Positions 31,746 to 43,550 of a stretch of 64,000 nt of DNA are shown here, in pieces. The stretch is from contig MNCI01011387.1 in assembly GCA_015680685.1 (NCBI GenBank), positions 115,610 to 179,609 of the forward strand. The letters are read 5' to 3'. Below the pieces are notes generated by a model. The model did no database searches. It was not told where the DNA came from and worked only from the letters and a program-made list of their open reading frames with translations. The position numbers and the translations under genes are program-made. The stretch is from Gnetum montanum. Taxonomy: Eukaryota > Streptophyta > Gnetopsida > Gnetales > Gnetaceae. Every line of letters starts with the position of its first letter. The first letter of the stretch is position 1.

Positions 31746-33830
31746 CTGTAATCACAACATGACAAGCGATTAGCACTTAGTGTGTAACTTTAAAATATTT
31801 GGAATACCTTATCTCTTGGGGTAGTTACACTTGGCTAAGTTGTGATCATGGCTTGTTTGATTATTTTAATATTATTTGATAAGATAGGTTACCAAAGTGT
31901 GTTGGAAGGGTTTAACTCTCATAGGTTGGTGATTTAATATTATTTTATTTATTAAACCCATGGGGGAGTTAGAAAAATTTTAAAATTATTTTTGTCAAAA
32001 ACCTAAGGTTTGTCACCCTGATAATGTAAAGAGTACCTTTAGAAGCTGCAAGGTTGAAGAATCGAGTAAATCAAATAAATAGTTTGAAAGTTACAAGCTC
32101 TGGAAGGTTTTGGGCTCTAAAAAATTACAAAAATTACCTTACATTTGAAGAAAATGGAAAAAACTTCCTAAGTGATGAGCACTATTTATAGAATTCTTCT
32201 GTTGCATGAACTAGGCCTCGTTGATGGGGCCTAGTTGATGTGACTATTAACAACTGTTGATCAAGTCAAAATTCAAAAAATATAAGGATTTTTTGAATGA
32301 AATTAGAGTCAAATGGAAGTCCAAAAGCCAAGAATATAATGAAATACATGAAGAGGATTTGAAAGTTTACAAACAATGGAGAATGATTGGAGAAATACCT
32401 TAAGGAGCACATAGCTAGATGCAACCGATGGGGAATGTAAAGTATTTGATTACCAAAATGTCTAAGGATAAGGGAATTAACTAGCCCAACCAAGAGTTAT
32501 GTAAGTGGCTCCTCCCCATAGTAGGCTTATGGCCATTTTACCCTTGCATAACCTCAATTAAGGAGTCCATATGATCCATAGTCGATTAATGGTTACGAAA
32601 AGCTAAGGACTGAAACCCAAAGGATCTACCTAAGAATTTCAACATTTTAAACTAAGACATTAAACAAAAACATAAAAATTGGTAATGAGGTGAATTATGG
32701 AGAGCATCGACAGATGAGATAGAGAATGAAATAAATGTCCCAATCATGGTCACATGAAGTCCCTTGTAAATTTCATGGTTAAATAATCCAATAAAGTCCA
32801 ACCTTAGTCCAAACAAAAACCAACCACTTTTAGTAACTTCACATCACCACTCTAGGATCATTCCACTCCCTCAAGACACAATAATGCTCCCATGGATAAC
32901 CATCATTCTTTATTTGAGAAAAAAAGAGAAGCAGGAAGTGTGAAATGGCCTTCATTAGAGGAGACCTTCAGGCATGGGTAACATGTCTTTCTAGTCCCAT
33001 AATCAATGTTTGTAGCCCATTTGTTTTGTCTAAGGAGTATGCTTTGAATTCCCATAATTTTTTAAAATTTTTTTATGTTTTTCATGAAATTTTGGATGGG
33101 AACCACACCATGCAAAGGCTTATTCAACTTCCTATTATTGGTTGACATGAAATGGTAAGAAATCCATGAAAACAAACATGTACTCAAGCAAGTAGAAAGG
33201 CATAAAGAGTATTGAATCCCCTTGAAGTCACATCCTTTTCAAACCTTTGAATCTTTCCCAAGTTTGGAAACTATCAAGGTCACTAGTTCATTAAAGTTGT
33301 ACGAATGAAAAATGGACCTCATATTTCTGAAAATTAGGAAAACCATAGAGTTGATGGATGGGTGGGTGACATGGACTCACTACTTGTTCCATGAAAAAGA
33401 AACCTGTCTTAGTTATCAGTCATCAAAATTCAAAAATAAAAACCATATATTAGCAATAAACAACATTAGGTACAAATCAAAATTAGTAACTAGCCACATC
33501 ATCACTGAGTCCTATTGGTAATAAAGCATTTTTATTAGAAGACAAGAAAAAATTCATAGCAAAATAAGGAAAAATATAAAAGAAATTATAAAATATTCAA
33601 GAAGAAATAAAACATATGAATAATTTTGCCAAACAAAAATTTGGAAAAATAACAAAGTGTAAAACAAAAATGGTATGAAAATAAAGAAAGTGTGAAATAA
33701 AAGGTTATAAAAACAAAAAAGTAAAAAAAATAAGGAGCCACTTATATAGTTAGCATGGATGGCCATCTTCCCCATGACTAAGTTGAAAGGAGGAGATTTG
33801 AAAGATTGAGTGTGGTTATTCATCCGATGA
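31746..33830 (-). other. Element C noncoding module between pol and accessory ORF
   Basis: From its 5' side: PPT-like motif (33782-33767, CTTAGTCATGGGGAAG); an A-rich stretch on the plus strand (33540-33735); the conserved core (32568-32497); a U3-like block with repeats GATGGGGCCTAGTTGATG and a TATA box (32245-32180); and the acceptor before 31745. No coding frame. Confidence 0.6.
32180..32245 (-). promoter_or_regulatory. U3-like internal promoter block (element C)
   Basis: CTATAAATAG on the minus strand near 32192-32183, preceded by repeats whose plus-strand form is GTTGATGGGGCCTAGTTGATG. These resemble the U3 repeats of C's own 3' LTR, GATGGGGTTGTGTTGATGGG. Same layout as in A. Confidence 0.5.
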
Positions 33831-35020
33831 GGCATTCATTTCATTAACTTGCTTAGACTTATGTAAAGGTCTTAGTTGTTGTATGTTAACTAGCTATTTC
33901 TTGTGTGGGCTCTTAGATTTTTAGATTAACATGGCCCTAGAAGCAAAGGTTTCATGAATGATATAAGGCCCTTTCCACAATGTCTGGAACTTAGCTTGTA
34001 GAGGTATGTGTATGGGGTTTCAGTAGAGAACCTTGTCTTAAGGTTAAAATTTCACTTTTCTTATCCTACGATCATGACATTTTTTATTGAATGATTTATG
34101 CACTTCTTTCAAGGACATGACCACAAATCAATTCTCATCTAGCACATTAAGGTTGATCAATCTCTCTTTTTGTGCTAGGCTTAGGTGAAGTTCAAGGTCA
34201 CAAGTTATTCAAAGTGTATGGAGCTCAAATTGAATTGGCAGAGTTGGTAATTTTCTATACACTAGCTCATAAGGAGAGTAGCCTATAGGGAGTTTTCATG
34301 TTGAGCAATATGCCCAGAGGGCACCATTAAGTTTTGTGCTCTAGTCTCTCCTATATTTGCTAATTGTTCTCATTAAGATTTTTGTGATCTTCTTATTGGT
34401 AATCTCTACTTGACCATTGGCTTGGGGGTGGTAGGATGTTGTTAATTTATGCTCAACCCCTACACGGTACATGAGCTTACAAAAGGTAGGACCTATAAAA
34501 TGAGCACCATTATTAAAAATTAGTGCACGTGGCACTCCAAACCTATTTACAACATTTTGTTGTACAAATTGTGTAGCAATGGATGATGTATAGTTGATGA
34601 CAGATGCTACTTCTACCCATTTTGTATGATAGTTAATAGTAACTATTATGTATGCCTTTTCATTTGACATGGGTGTGATGGGACCCATAAATTCTATGCC
34701 CTAGATGTTGAAGGGTTCTAGTGGTTGGATCCACTACTCAAGTTCCTCCATTTGAGTAGTCATTCCACCATCATGTTGACAACATTCACAAGAGAAAATG
34801 AATTGGTGGGCATCCTTGAAGATTGTTGGCCAATAGTACCATGCCATCAAGATTTTAATGGTCATCCATCTTTCTACATAGTGGTCCCCATAGGGACCCT
34901 CATGAGCATCTTGGATGATGCATAGTTGGTTAGCATTAGGAACATACCAATGAAATAGGCCATCGATGCACACCTTGTAAAGGTGTTCATTAATCTCCAT
35001 GAAGCATTTTATCTAATGAA
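33831..35020 (-). pseudogene. Element C integrase
   Basis: The zinc-binding domain lies about 35000-34740: HLYKVCIDGLFHWYVPNA, then EGPYGDHYVERWMTIKIL and HQFIFSCECCQHDGG. The catalytic core is open for 115 codons at 34688-34341: MGPITPMSNEKAYIIVTINYH, then FGVPRALIFNNGAHF (Asn in place of the usual Asp), then YHPQANGQVEITNKKI with the Glu. Typical Athila integrase. The C-terminal part fades towards 33830. Confidence 0.8.
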
Positions 35021-36640
35021 GAAACTATTATTTCTTTTGATGGTCTAACTCTTATGGCATCTCTTGAGTCAGAAGATAAGTGAGGATGCCATGGTATCAT
35101 TTTGATTCAGTGGGCACTTGTTCATTTATTGCATCAGCAAAGAGGAATTCATCAAGAAATTGATCAAAGAGTGAGCTCTCATTCTCTTTGTTATTCCATC
35201 ATAATCAAGATAAGTGATCAATGACCACATTCTTAGTCCCCTTTTGATCTACCATTGTGAGGTCAAACTCCTGTAAAATCACTAGCCACCATATAACATG
35301 AGGGCTCACCATTGGTTTATTCATTATGAAGCAAATGGTGCTATGATCAGTGTGCACAAACCCATTATACCCAAGCGCATAGTGCCTAAACTTCTCTAAA
35401 GCATACACCATGTCATCAAATCTTTCTCCATTATGATGTACTTAAGCTATGCACTCACAATGCTTTGGCTTCTGGAGTGGATGTAATATGTACGTTTTTG
35501 ATCATCCATTTGTGTAAGCATAGCTCCTATGACATAGTTTGATGCATTTGGCATAATGTGAAATGGATAGGACTAATCAGATGCTCATAGAATTGAATTC
35601 TCTACAAGCTTCTCCTTAAGCCTTTGGAATGTCTTTTCATATTCCTTGGTCCATATGAATGGAGCATCTTTCCTTGTAGCTTGACCAACGATTTTGTGAT
35701 CTTAGAGAAATTCTCTATGAATCACTGGTAGTAGCTAGTGTATCCAAGAAATGATTGGAAATATTTAATGATTTTTGATTGGTGGGTTATTCCTTAGATG
35801 ACCCAAATCATTTTAGGGTCTACCTTAATCCCTTCAAAAATTTTGTGTCCCAACACAATGCCCTCTTGGACCATGAGATGGCTTTCTTGCCAGTTGAATT
35901 GAAGATTAGTCTTCATGCATCTTTTAAGAACTTGCTCAAGGCAGTCCAAGGCTTTCTTGAATGTAGCACTATAGGTGGAGAAGTCATTCATGAAGACTTT
36001 CACCCCACTACTAATTGGCTACTAAAAATACTTAGGATAAGACGTTGGAAAGTTACAAGGGCATTTACATAGACCAAAGGGCATCTTACAAGATGCAAAA
36101 GTCCCCCAGGGACTTATGAATGTTATTTTGGCTTGATCCTTAGGCATGATCTAAATTTGGTTATAGCCACTATAACCATCCAAGAAGCTATAATAGTAAT
36201 GCCCAAAAAAAGTGTTCAACACCTAGTCCACAAATGATAATGAAAAATGATCTTTGAATGTTTCCATGTTCAACAACTTGAAATCAATATAGACTCGCCA
36301 TTTGCCACTTTTCTTTGGCACAATTACAAGTGGGCTAATCCACTCACTATTTGCAATTGGATAGATGAAACCTGCATTGAGGAGTTGTTCAATTTTTTCT
36401 TTGAGGATCTATTTCAATTTGAGGTTCAACTGTCGTTATGGCTGCCTCTTTGGCTTCATGGTTGAGTCAATCTAGATGTGATGCTAGCATATCCTAGGAT
36501 CAATCCCTGTAAGTTCAGGATATGACCAAACAAAGGTTGCTGGCCATTTGTTGACCACCGTTAATAGCATCCTTTTTTGTTGAAGAGAAATATTAGCGTT
36601 AATTATCACCAACTTGCCATTTTTTAGAAATGCATATTTC
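35021..36640 (-). pseudogene. pol: Element C reverse transcriptase and RNase H
   Basis: RT: the Athila signature VFMNDFSTYSATFKKALDC (catalytic region, MNDF for MDDF), then LKRCMKTNLQFNWQESHLMV and EGIVLGHKIFEGIKVD, at 36003-35794. Upstream RT parts lie to about 36520 in broken frames. RNase H: YALEKFRHYALGYNGFVHTD and FDLTMVDQKGTKNVVIDHLS at 35411-35205. Stops and indels between the blocks; normal domain order. Confidence 0.8.
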
Positions 36641-37837
36641 ATGTCGATAGGTAGAGTTTTCAACTCTAAAGGCTCCTATTTAAAACTATCATGAATTTCC
36701 AACTCTCTCCAATTAGTATAATCAAGTTCATCATCGGAGAGTTGATAATGAACTTGCTCTAGTTCATCCATGCCTTCAACATAGACACATGTTAAGCTCT
36801 CAGTAGGTTCTATGGAAAGTGTTTTACTCTCAAAATCAGTTTTCAGCCAATGGGTGTCCTCCTATTTTATGGCTACTATGTATAGACACTTCTGAATTTG
36901 AAATTCTACACACTATCTACATACTTTAATTGATGTTCTTTTGATAGACCAGAGTTTTTACACATAGTTGCATCCTATATCACTATACGCGATGCATGGA
37001 ACTTACTTCTTCTCAATCTTTCTAAATGCATTTTCTTTGGAAATCTCCAAGGAAAGATCTTTGATGCTCATTCATGCATCAATAGTGCTTAACCAAACCC
37101 TTCCCATAATTATTGCGAAGTCCCCCTTGCAATTGTTAACTTTGATTACCAAGAAATCAAAAAGATACAACCACCTATAGATAGTGGTCACAATGTCCTC
37201 CACAAGTTGCAAAGGAATAGTGATGGACTAATCTACCAATTCTAAATGGATGTTGTTCTTCTTATAATGGAGGTAGGTTCTAGGTGTTATACATTTCATG
37301 GAAAATTAGATTAACATTAGAATCTAAGTCAAGAAGAGCTTTGCATGGATCAGTTCTAGCAATTTACAACTAGATGAGAGGATTTCCAAGATTAGCTCTT
37401 ATCCTTGGAAGGTTACCAATCTTGATCTAATCAGATACAACATGGATTAACATGATAGTATGGGTCTTGGAAAACATTTGGTTTGAAGGGCTCTTGAAAG
37501 GAATGGATGCAGAGGATGAATGAGATATAGGGAAACCGGTTGCATAAGTTGGTAAGGGCTTAATAGGGATATTAGTTCAAAAGAAAGGTCTTTTACAGGA
37601 TCTAGGTTTTGAACCACTTGGTTGAGAAGCTAGCTATAAGTTAACAACCTTGGTAACATTATGCTATTATAGTTGCATAGGAATTTCACTTTGCATGGAT
37701 GGAGCAGGTGGTAACTGGGTTGAAGGTTGAGGAGCATGTGTTTAAGGATGAGGAGGATGATAGGGATATGGGGTTTCCTCTCTAGTAGATGGAGAATGAG
37801 TTCTGTAATACTTTGGAGGGTAGTACTAATGCTGAAA
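36641..37837 (-). pseudogene. Element C protease region and gag C-terminal part
   Basis: Decayed coding between RT and the insertion point of D. 37840-37670 is Pro/Tyr/His-rich (YYPPKYYRTHSPSTREET), like the C-terminal part of D gag, so D landed in the gag Pro-rich tail of C. 37300-36960 corresponds to the protease stretch readable in E at 63311-63111 (DFLVIHVGKNKGEFPIIMER). Confidence 0.55.
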
Positions 37838-37842
37838 AAAAG
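37838..37842 (+). repeat. Target site duplication of element D, left copy (AAAAG)
   Basis: AAAAG at 37838-37842 and 44441-44445, a perfect match at exact LTR borders. Confidence 0.9.
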
Positions 37843-38667
37843 TGATGAGTGGTGAGGTACCCCTACACTCAACCATACGAATACGAGTGTTTTCACGCGT
37901 GATCCGGTCGAACTCTGCAGACGAACTAGTTGTGGCACCTAGACAGTTATCCTTAGGTCACATTTTGCTATCTTTCCACCTGGACTAGTATTATATTTTC
38001 ATGTATGGTTTAGTCCAGAGTGAGGTGTATGATGGGTTTCCTAATCTAATGCTACTTCTGAAGGCAATGGAAAGTAATATTAACTAAGCTAGGAGGAAAA
38101 GGGTAAGAGAATCTAATCTAGCCTAAGTGTGATGAGCATCCATTCCTTAATTATCCATACACATCTTAGACCTCATGCATGACTACCATTGGGATTACTA
38201 AGTGCAGATCCTATGTACGCTATTGGGTTACCAAGTAGTCACACTTAAATGCTTGTAATCAAGTTGTACTCATTCCGCGTTACTAGGAGATAAGGGTGAG
38301 AGAGACTAATTAGGAAAGTAGTATATAATAATTAAATAAATAAATAAAAAAGTGAATGATGCAATGATGAAGTAATCTTGATCTTTATTGCTGGTCATGT
38401 GCAGGTCCAAGTACGTCACACTCGAATAAAGGATGTCGTACAATTACATTCACCACACTGCGAGCAGACACTGGTAAATATTCTATCTCTCTAGGGAGAA
38501 AACTGCCAGAGTTTCGCTACAATCTAACACTCATTATTAAACAAGGAAGAGCCACCTCTTATTTATAGAATTGGCTACAGACTGTCATATCGCGTATGCG
38601 ATATCGCAGGGAAACATGTGATATCACGTACGCGATATCGTGGCCCATGCGATATCACATCCCATCA
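37843..38667 (-). mobile_element. Element D 3' LTR
   Basis: Starts (minus) TGATGGGATG at 38667. U3 palindromic repeats CGATATCGCGTACGTGATAT lie at 38587-38660. TATA box 38568-38560. Poly(A) signal CAATAAAGATC near 38385. It is 65 bases shorter than the 5' LTR, mostly from fewer U3 repeats. Confidence 0.9.
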
Positions 38668-38682
38668 TACCCCCACGACTGA
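38668..38682 (-). promoter_or_regulatory. Element D polypurine tract
   Basis: TCAGTCGTGGGGGTA on the minus strand, abutting the 3' LTR. Confidence 0.8.
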
Positions 38683-38833
38683 ATAAAAACTCATCCTCGA
38701 GTTACAGTGATTACATGGTGGATAGGTATGAGATTATTAGATGGAAAAAGAAATGGGATGATGCCATAGTGTGGGAAGAAAAAAAATAAAAACAAAACAC
38801 ATAGAATATGCTATAACTACAAAAATTTGGAAC

Positions 38834-39601
38834 TCATGTAGTTCTTGGTGGCGGTTACTCTTCCATAGGTGTCTTTCCCTTTTCTTGTGCTCCAGGTCTT
38901 GGGATTTGATGGCATTAAAGTATGGCCTGGATTTTCTCATCTTGTAAGGCCTTGAGTGCCTTGGTGCACGTGTAAGTTTGCACTTATGCCATAGAGGCAT
39001 CCTAGTCAGCCTTCTCTTTTTCTTCTGCCACCCTTTTATTGTCTGTCAACAATTTATTAAGTTGCTCAGTTCTGAAAGTGTCTAGCTGGTTCTGAGCAAC
39101 CTTTGGCCCTATATTCGGAAGGTTTAATTCTTCTGAAATGGCTTGAATAGAGAAATCAATAGTCATACCACAATTGTTAATCGTGGTGCCTTCTTCTTTG
39201 TTGTGCCAAAATTGGTACGTTTCCCCTAAGTAGCAGGCATCGCTTTTGGAGAGGATAGGCCATAAGGGAGACCCCTTGAGGTGATCCCTAACAACCTCAG
39301 GAGCGAATTTTACAAAAGATTCAAATTTTAACTCCACAATCACCGCAGCAAATGTGGACTTTTCATGGATTGCCTGAACACAATCTTGGGGTAACGTGAG
39401 ATGTTGTCCCTGTTCAGGCATTGCAGCAGCTCCTCCTTCTGCCTTCTCAGACTGTACGGTAGGAGGATCCTCTTGATAAATACTGAATAATTGTTCCTCT
39501 TGTTCTGCATGTTTTCCAACAGGATCTTGTCTTCCACCTCTCCCAGGTCATTTGATCGCACCTTGAGTAAGACCTTCCTGTTGTTCGCGTTTCAGGGCCA
39601 T
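38834..39601 (-). pseudogene. Element D accessory ORF
   Basis: Best preserved copy of the 3' ORF. A 255-codon frame has no indel from ATG 39601, placed right after acceptor TGATCGCAG, to TGA 38836-38834. Only four internal stops. 39421-39002 is fully open: CVQAIHEKSTFAAVIVELKF, SPLWPILSKSDACYLGETYQ, FWHNKEEGTTINNCGMTIDF, ISEELNLPNIGPKV. The C-terminus PPPRT is shared with E. It is shorter than in C and E, lacking their long coiled-coil part. The pattern ending in 'I..eLnLPn' resembles the plant transposon-protein domain as I recall it. Confidence 0.7.
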
Positions 39602-41740
39602 CTGCGATCACATGGGGCCAATCATTAGTACGGTTGTTACCAAAGTTAGGTTATACCTTACTGCTTGCCTTAATAGATTTACTTTATTTCCATGTGATGT
39701 TAATTATTGGAAGAACATGTCCCCAAAAGATTATAATGTTGAGTCCTCTTTGCTTAGGTGTTTTCAAATTTAATTTTCTAGTATAGCTAAGGGGATGAAA
39801 TTGTTTTTGACACATTTTATTCTTAATTTTACAACTAATTACCCTTAAAGATGTCCTTTGGGTGATGATGAATTTCAAAAAATTTATGCACTATTCAGCA
39901 TGTGCCCATCCCCCACAACTATGCTAAACACTCCGGGTTCAAGTAGGTTCAAACGGAATGAAAATCGGAGTATCAGCGAGTGAGTTATGGATATGAAAGC
40001 AAGGGACGCACATTCGCAAGTCATAGAGAGGAATTGAAACACTTCCCCTGCGTGAACAATTGCAAATGATGTTGATTAGCACATGGGGGTCACGTATATA
40101 TATTTTCATTGAAGTTAGGGCACTTAGAGAATGTACCAAATTTTTAATATTTCTTTGAAATTAAATGATGTAAACTAAAGACATCTGGACGATTGTTAAA
40201 GGGTTCTAGGGAAATTCAACTAGTTTTGAAGGCACAAAAATTATGATGGTGTGGAATTTATCAATAAGGACCTCAGATGGTAGAGAAGAAGGCTATGTAA
40301 TGGTAATAAGGGAAAGAAAATTGTTGGCAATATGCTAAGGATAAGAAATGGTGTGTGTGAGCTATGTCATAAGGGAAGATTACAAAAGATTACACAAGTG
40401 GGTCCTCCCCAAAGCAGGTTCCAACCTATAATGCCCTTGTGTAATCACACTTAAAGTGTTCATGGGCATTAGAAGGGTTAAATGTAATCCACACTAACTC
40501 CACAAAATACACATATGTAAATATCACTGGAATGTGGTAAGAATTCTATGCTACACATGACACGAGCTACAATTACACGAACAGTGAGATGAGACAAAGT
40601 ATAGAAGGGATCGTAGAGATTGGGATGTGAGGTAACTGACCCAGGAGATAGTGAATCCTGTGTGTAAAGAATGATTAGTGTGTCATTAACCTAGCGTTCC
40701 AAGATCAGGACCAAGTCCATCCTTCTAATCAGTGACATCACATTGTTTCATCCCATGATGAGCAACTATGAGAGTAGCATAACAACAAGGCGTATGATCA
40801 CTTGGCATTTTGTTCAAGGGAGGAGTGACTTTTGTTTTATGGCACTTTGTTTTTCTTTTTCTTTTCTCTTTTTTTTTTCTTTTGAATACTGAATCTAGAG
40901 AAGTCGCCAACCTTTAGGCATGGGTGCATGTCTTTCCAGTGGGACCCCCTAACACAGCATTAATTTTTGAGTGCCTTTTGATTACTCTTATTCCCATTTT
41001 TCATTAGATCTACAAGGATCTTAGTACAAACACGTTGCATGACAACTCCCATAGACGTCACCAAAGAGAATCCATAAGTCCCCTTGATGTCACACTCTAA
41101 TCATTCCCTCTTGGTCCATCCTTCTTCATTTTGGGTACAAGGAACACAAAATTAATTTTAAGTTTGAAGAATGTTAAGAATATCACTATATCCTCGAATA
41201 GAACCTCTTATTTGTAGAGTGGATGAGTGGGTGTAATGGGCTCACTGTCCAAATAATTGCTCACTTGAAACTTAATAACATAGAACACACCTCAACCAAT
41301 GATCCACATGAGTGTTTTATTCATAGACAAGATTACTTACAAAAATGTAAAAAGACAAAAACACAAAAGATAAAAAGATGAAACAAAAAGTTGAAAGATG
41401 AAAAACTAGAAAACAAAAATTGAAAAATTAAAGAAAACTAAAAAAATGGTTATTAATCCTGCTTGTTATTAGAATGGGGGATATCCCTCATAGCTAAACG
41501 GTTGAGGATAACAAGGATTAATAATTAACGACGGGGATCCTTGCATTTTGGAAGTATTCTGGCTTGGTCATATTTACCCCATCGGGTTTCACAAACTTGA
41601 TTATAATGAGCATAGTGGGGCAATTTGTACGATGTAGTTCCCGAATAACGAGTTGACCCACTATGATGTTGGCAAACGTTAGATGGTATGCAAGGATTGG
41701 GTTGTCACTCTTCATGTTTGTGTTCATTGGGCCGTATGAT
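39602..41740 (-). other. Element D noncoding module
   Basis: PPT-like motif at 41498-41483, A-rich stretch 41330-41450, block shared with A and E (about 40840-40710), conserved core 40462-40394, TATA-like TATATATA near 40100, second PPT-like motif 39921-39905, then the acceptor before 39601. No protein recognised. Confidence 0.6.
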
Positions 41741-43405
41741 TGTTTAAGTGTGATTTGGTGGCCCTGATGAAGTTACATGAGGTGTTGGGTTCGAAGGTAA
41801 GGATGCACCATAGTGTGGGAGTTATGCTGAGTTGGAAGATGCAGTGGCCTTGAAATTGTGTTGTCCCTTCTTACGACCATGTTTAAAGAAGGGACGTTTT
41901 TGATGTTGAGGAGGCTTTTCAGTACTATTGGTAGTAGGAGCACAAGTAATGTTCGTGGGTTGTTGTGGTGGTGCAGACACCTTAGGAATAGTTGGTGGCA
42001 CTGTAGAAGAAGGGAAAAAATGAGAATGTTGAAAATTAGGAGGAGTATAGGATACATAAGGTGGTGGTTGTGTTGGAGGCATGGGTTGATAGTATTGAGG
42101 AGAATGGTATTGTGGTGAGATAAAGTGCATTGGCCCAGTTGGGGAAATAGGATGTTGAACAAGATAAGCATTTGGGTTCGGATGATATGAAAGGTGTCTC
42201 CAGTCTAGTGGTGGTCTCCCCCACAACTGCGATTTTTACCACTGTGATCGAACACAGTATCTCTATATGAACTCTAGATGTAACATGTTTATCCAATGCT
42301 CATGTAAATGTAACAATATTTGGCATTGCCCCTTGGGGTGATTGTATAGGCATATATTGCATTCATATGTATGATTAGCAGTTGAGCTCTTATTTTCCTT
42401 ATCCATTCTTTCTGATTGTCTAATGTTTTGTCCTGCTTCTTGGGTTGTCAAAACTTTATCTCTAATGATGTTGATATATTCTCCATACTTTTGATACATC
42501 CATTCCAACATCTTATTAATCTTTGCCTCAAATTCTTCTAACAATTGTTGTATGGGCAAAGATGGTTCTTTCTCCTTGTGATTGGTTGATTTCTCCTTCT
42601 TATGATTATGGACCTTTGTTAAGTTGAGATTTTGGTTCCATTGATGTTTTTCAACACTCTTTCATCTAGCTAATTCTCCTTCTTCTTTTGCTACCTGCTT
42701 AATCAGCGCTTGGACTTGATGGGTTCGTATTTCATATAATTGACCTTGGCCATACATTCCTAAGGTCTCTCTTGTTTCATTATGTAGCCCATCAATGATA
42801 TGGCACATTAGCCTTTCCTCGGAAAACCCATGGCTTGGACAGTTGTTTAACAATGCGTAATATATTTCTAAGGCCATGTCCAAGGATTCATGTTGTGCTT
42901 GTTTCCATCCTTGGATTTGTTTCCTCAAGGCTGACACTCTTGTGTAGGTTTGATATTTTTCATTAAAGACCTCTACCATTTTTGACCAGCATCATATCGA
43001 ATTTGGTTTTAACGATCTATACCATACTTTTGCTTGGTCAATGAGTGTCATAGGAAAGAGCTTAAGTTTTTTCCATCCATTATCAATGTTATTTCATGTG
43101 TAGGCATCGTAGAAGGCTTGTAAAAGTAGGGAAGTTGTTTAAATCAAGCCTAGGTAGATGACTCTCTTTACGATGCCTACGCGAGATTCGAATAGCCTCT
43201 TGTATTTACGTTAAGCTTGTAGTGCCCAGTGGGGGTTCATCATCATTGGGTAGGTTATGCTTTCGTGTGTTGGGATGACGTTGCTTTCTTTCATGTTTAT
43301 AAGAAACCCCTACCTCGGGTTGCATACTCTAATCTTCATCGTTATATAGTTTGTTGGTTCTCCGATGTACTTCCTGACATTATTGTAATCTTGTAGGAGA
43401 GGCAT
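41740..43405 (-). pseudogene. gag: Element D gag
   Basis: Capsid protein. ATG at 43405 (MPLLQDYNNVRKYIGE). 42979-42662 is open: VEVFNEKYQTYTRVSALRKQ, HIIDGLHNETRETLGMYGQG and HQVQALIKQVAKEEGELAR, the Athila gag core. Next is a coiled-coil-like stretch (LLEEFEAKINKMLEWMYQKY), a zinc-knuckle-like CNICLYNHPKGQC near 42350, then a Pro/Tyr/Gln-rich tail (42226-41822). About six stops or indels. Gag kept as the only structural gene suggests selection on it while the lineage was active. Confidence 0.75.
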
Positions 43406-43528
43406 TGTTGTACAGTTGTGTGTGAATTTGGATGTGACTTTTTAATAATTATTTCTTTTTCTCAAAGATATATCGTTAAGTCCTTTTATAGCAACCTTGT
43501 ATGATATAACTAATCTAGATAACTAGCA

Positions 43529-43549
43529 CCGTCCCTGACAATGACGCCA
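43529..43549 (-). promoter_or_regulatory. Element D primer binding site
   Basis: The minus strand reads TGGCGTCATTGTCAGGGA one base from the 5' LTR. It is the tRNA-Asp complement used by Athila with a few transitions. Confidence 0.8.
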
Positions 43550-43550
43550 A

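Noticed and set aside
33540-33735. A-rich stretch as a poly(A) tail of a LINE or processed gene
   Set aside because: The same A-rich stretch occurs at the same place in A, D and E, so it belongs to the Athila-like module.
41858-42118. Trp/Arg-rich plus-strand frame of 86 codons
   Set aside because: It is the complement of the Pro/Tyr/Gln-rich tail of element D gag.
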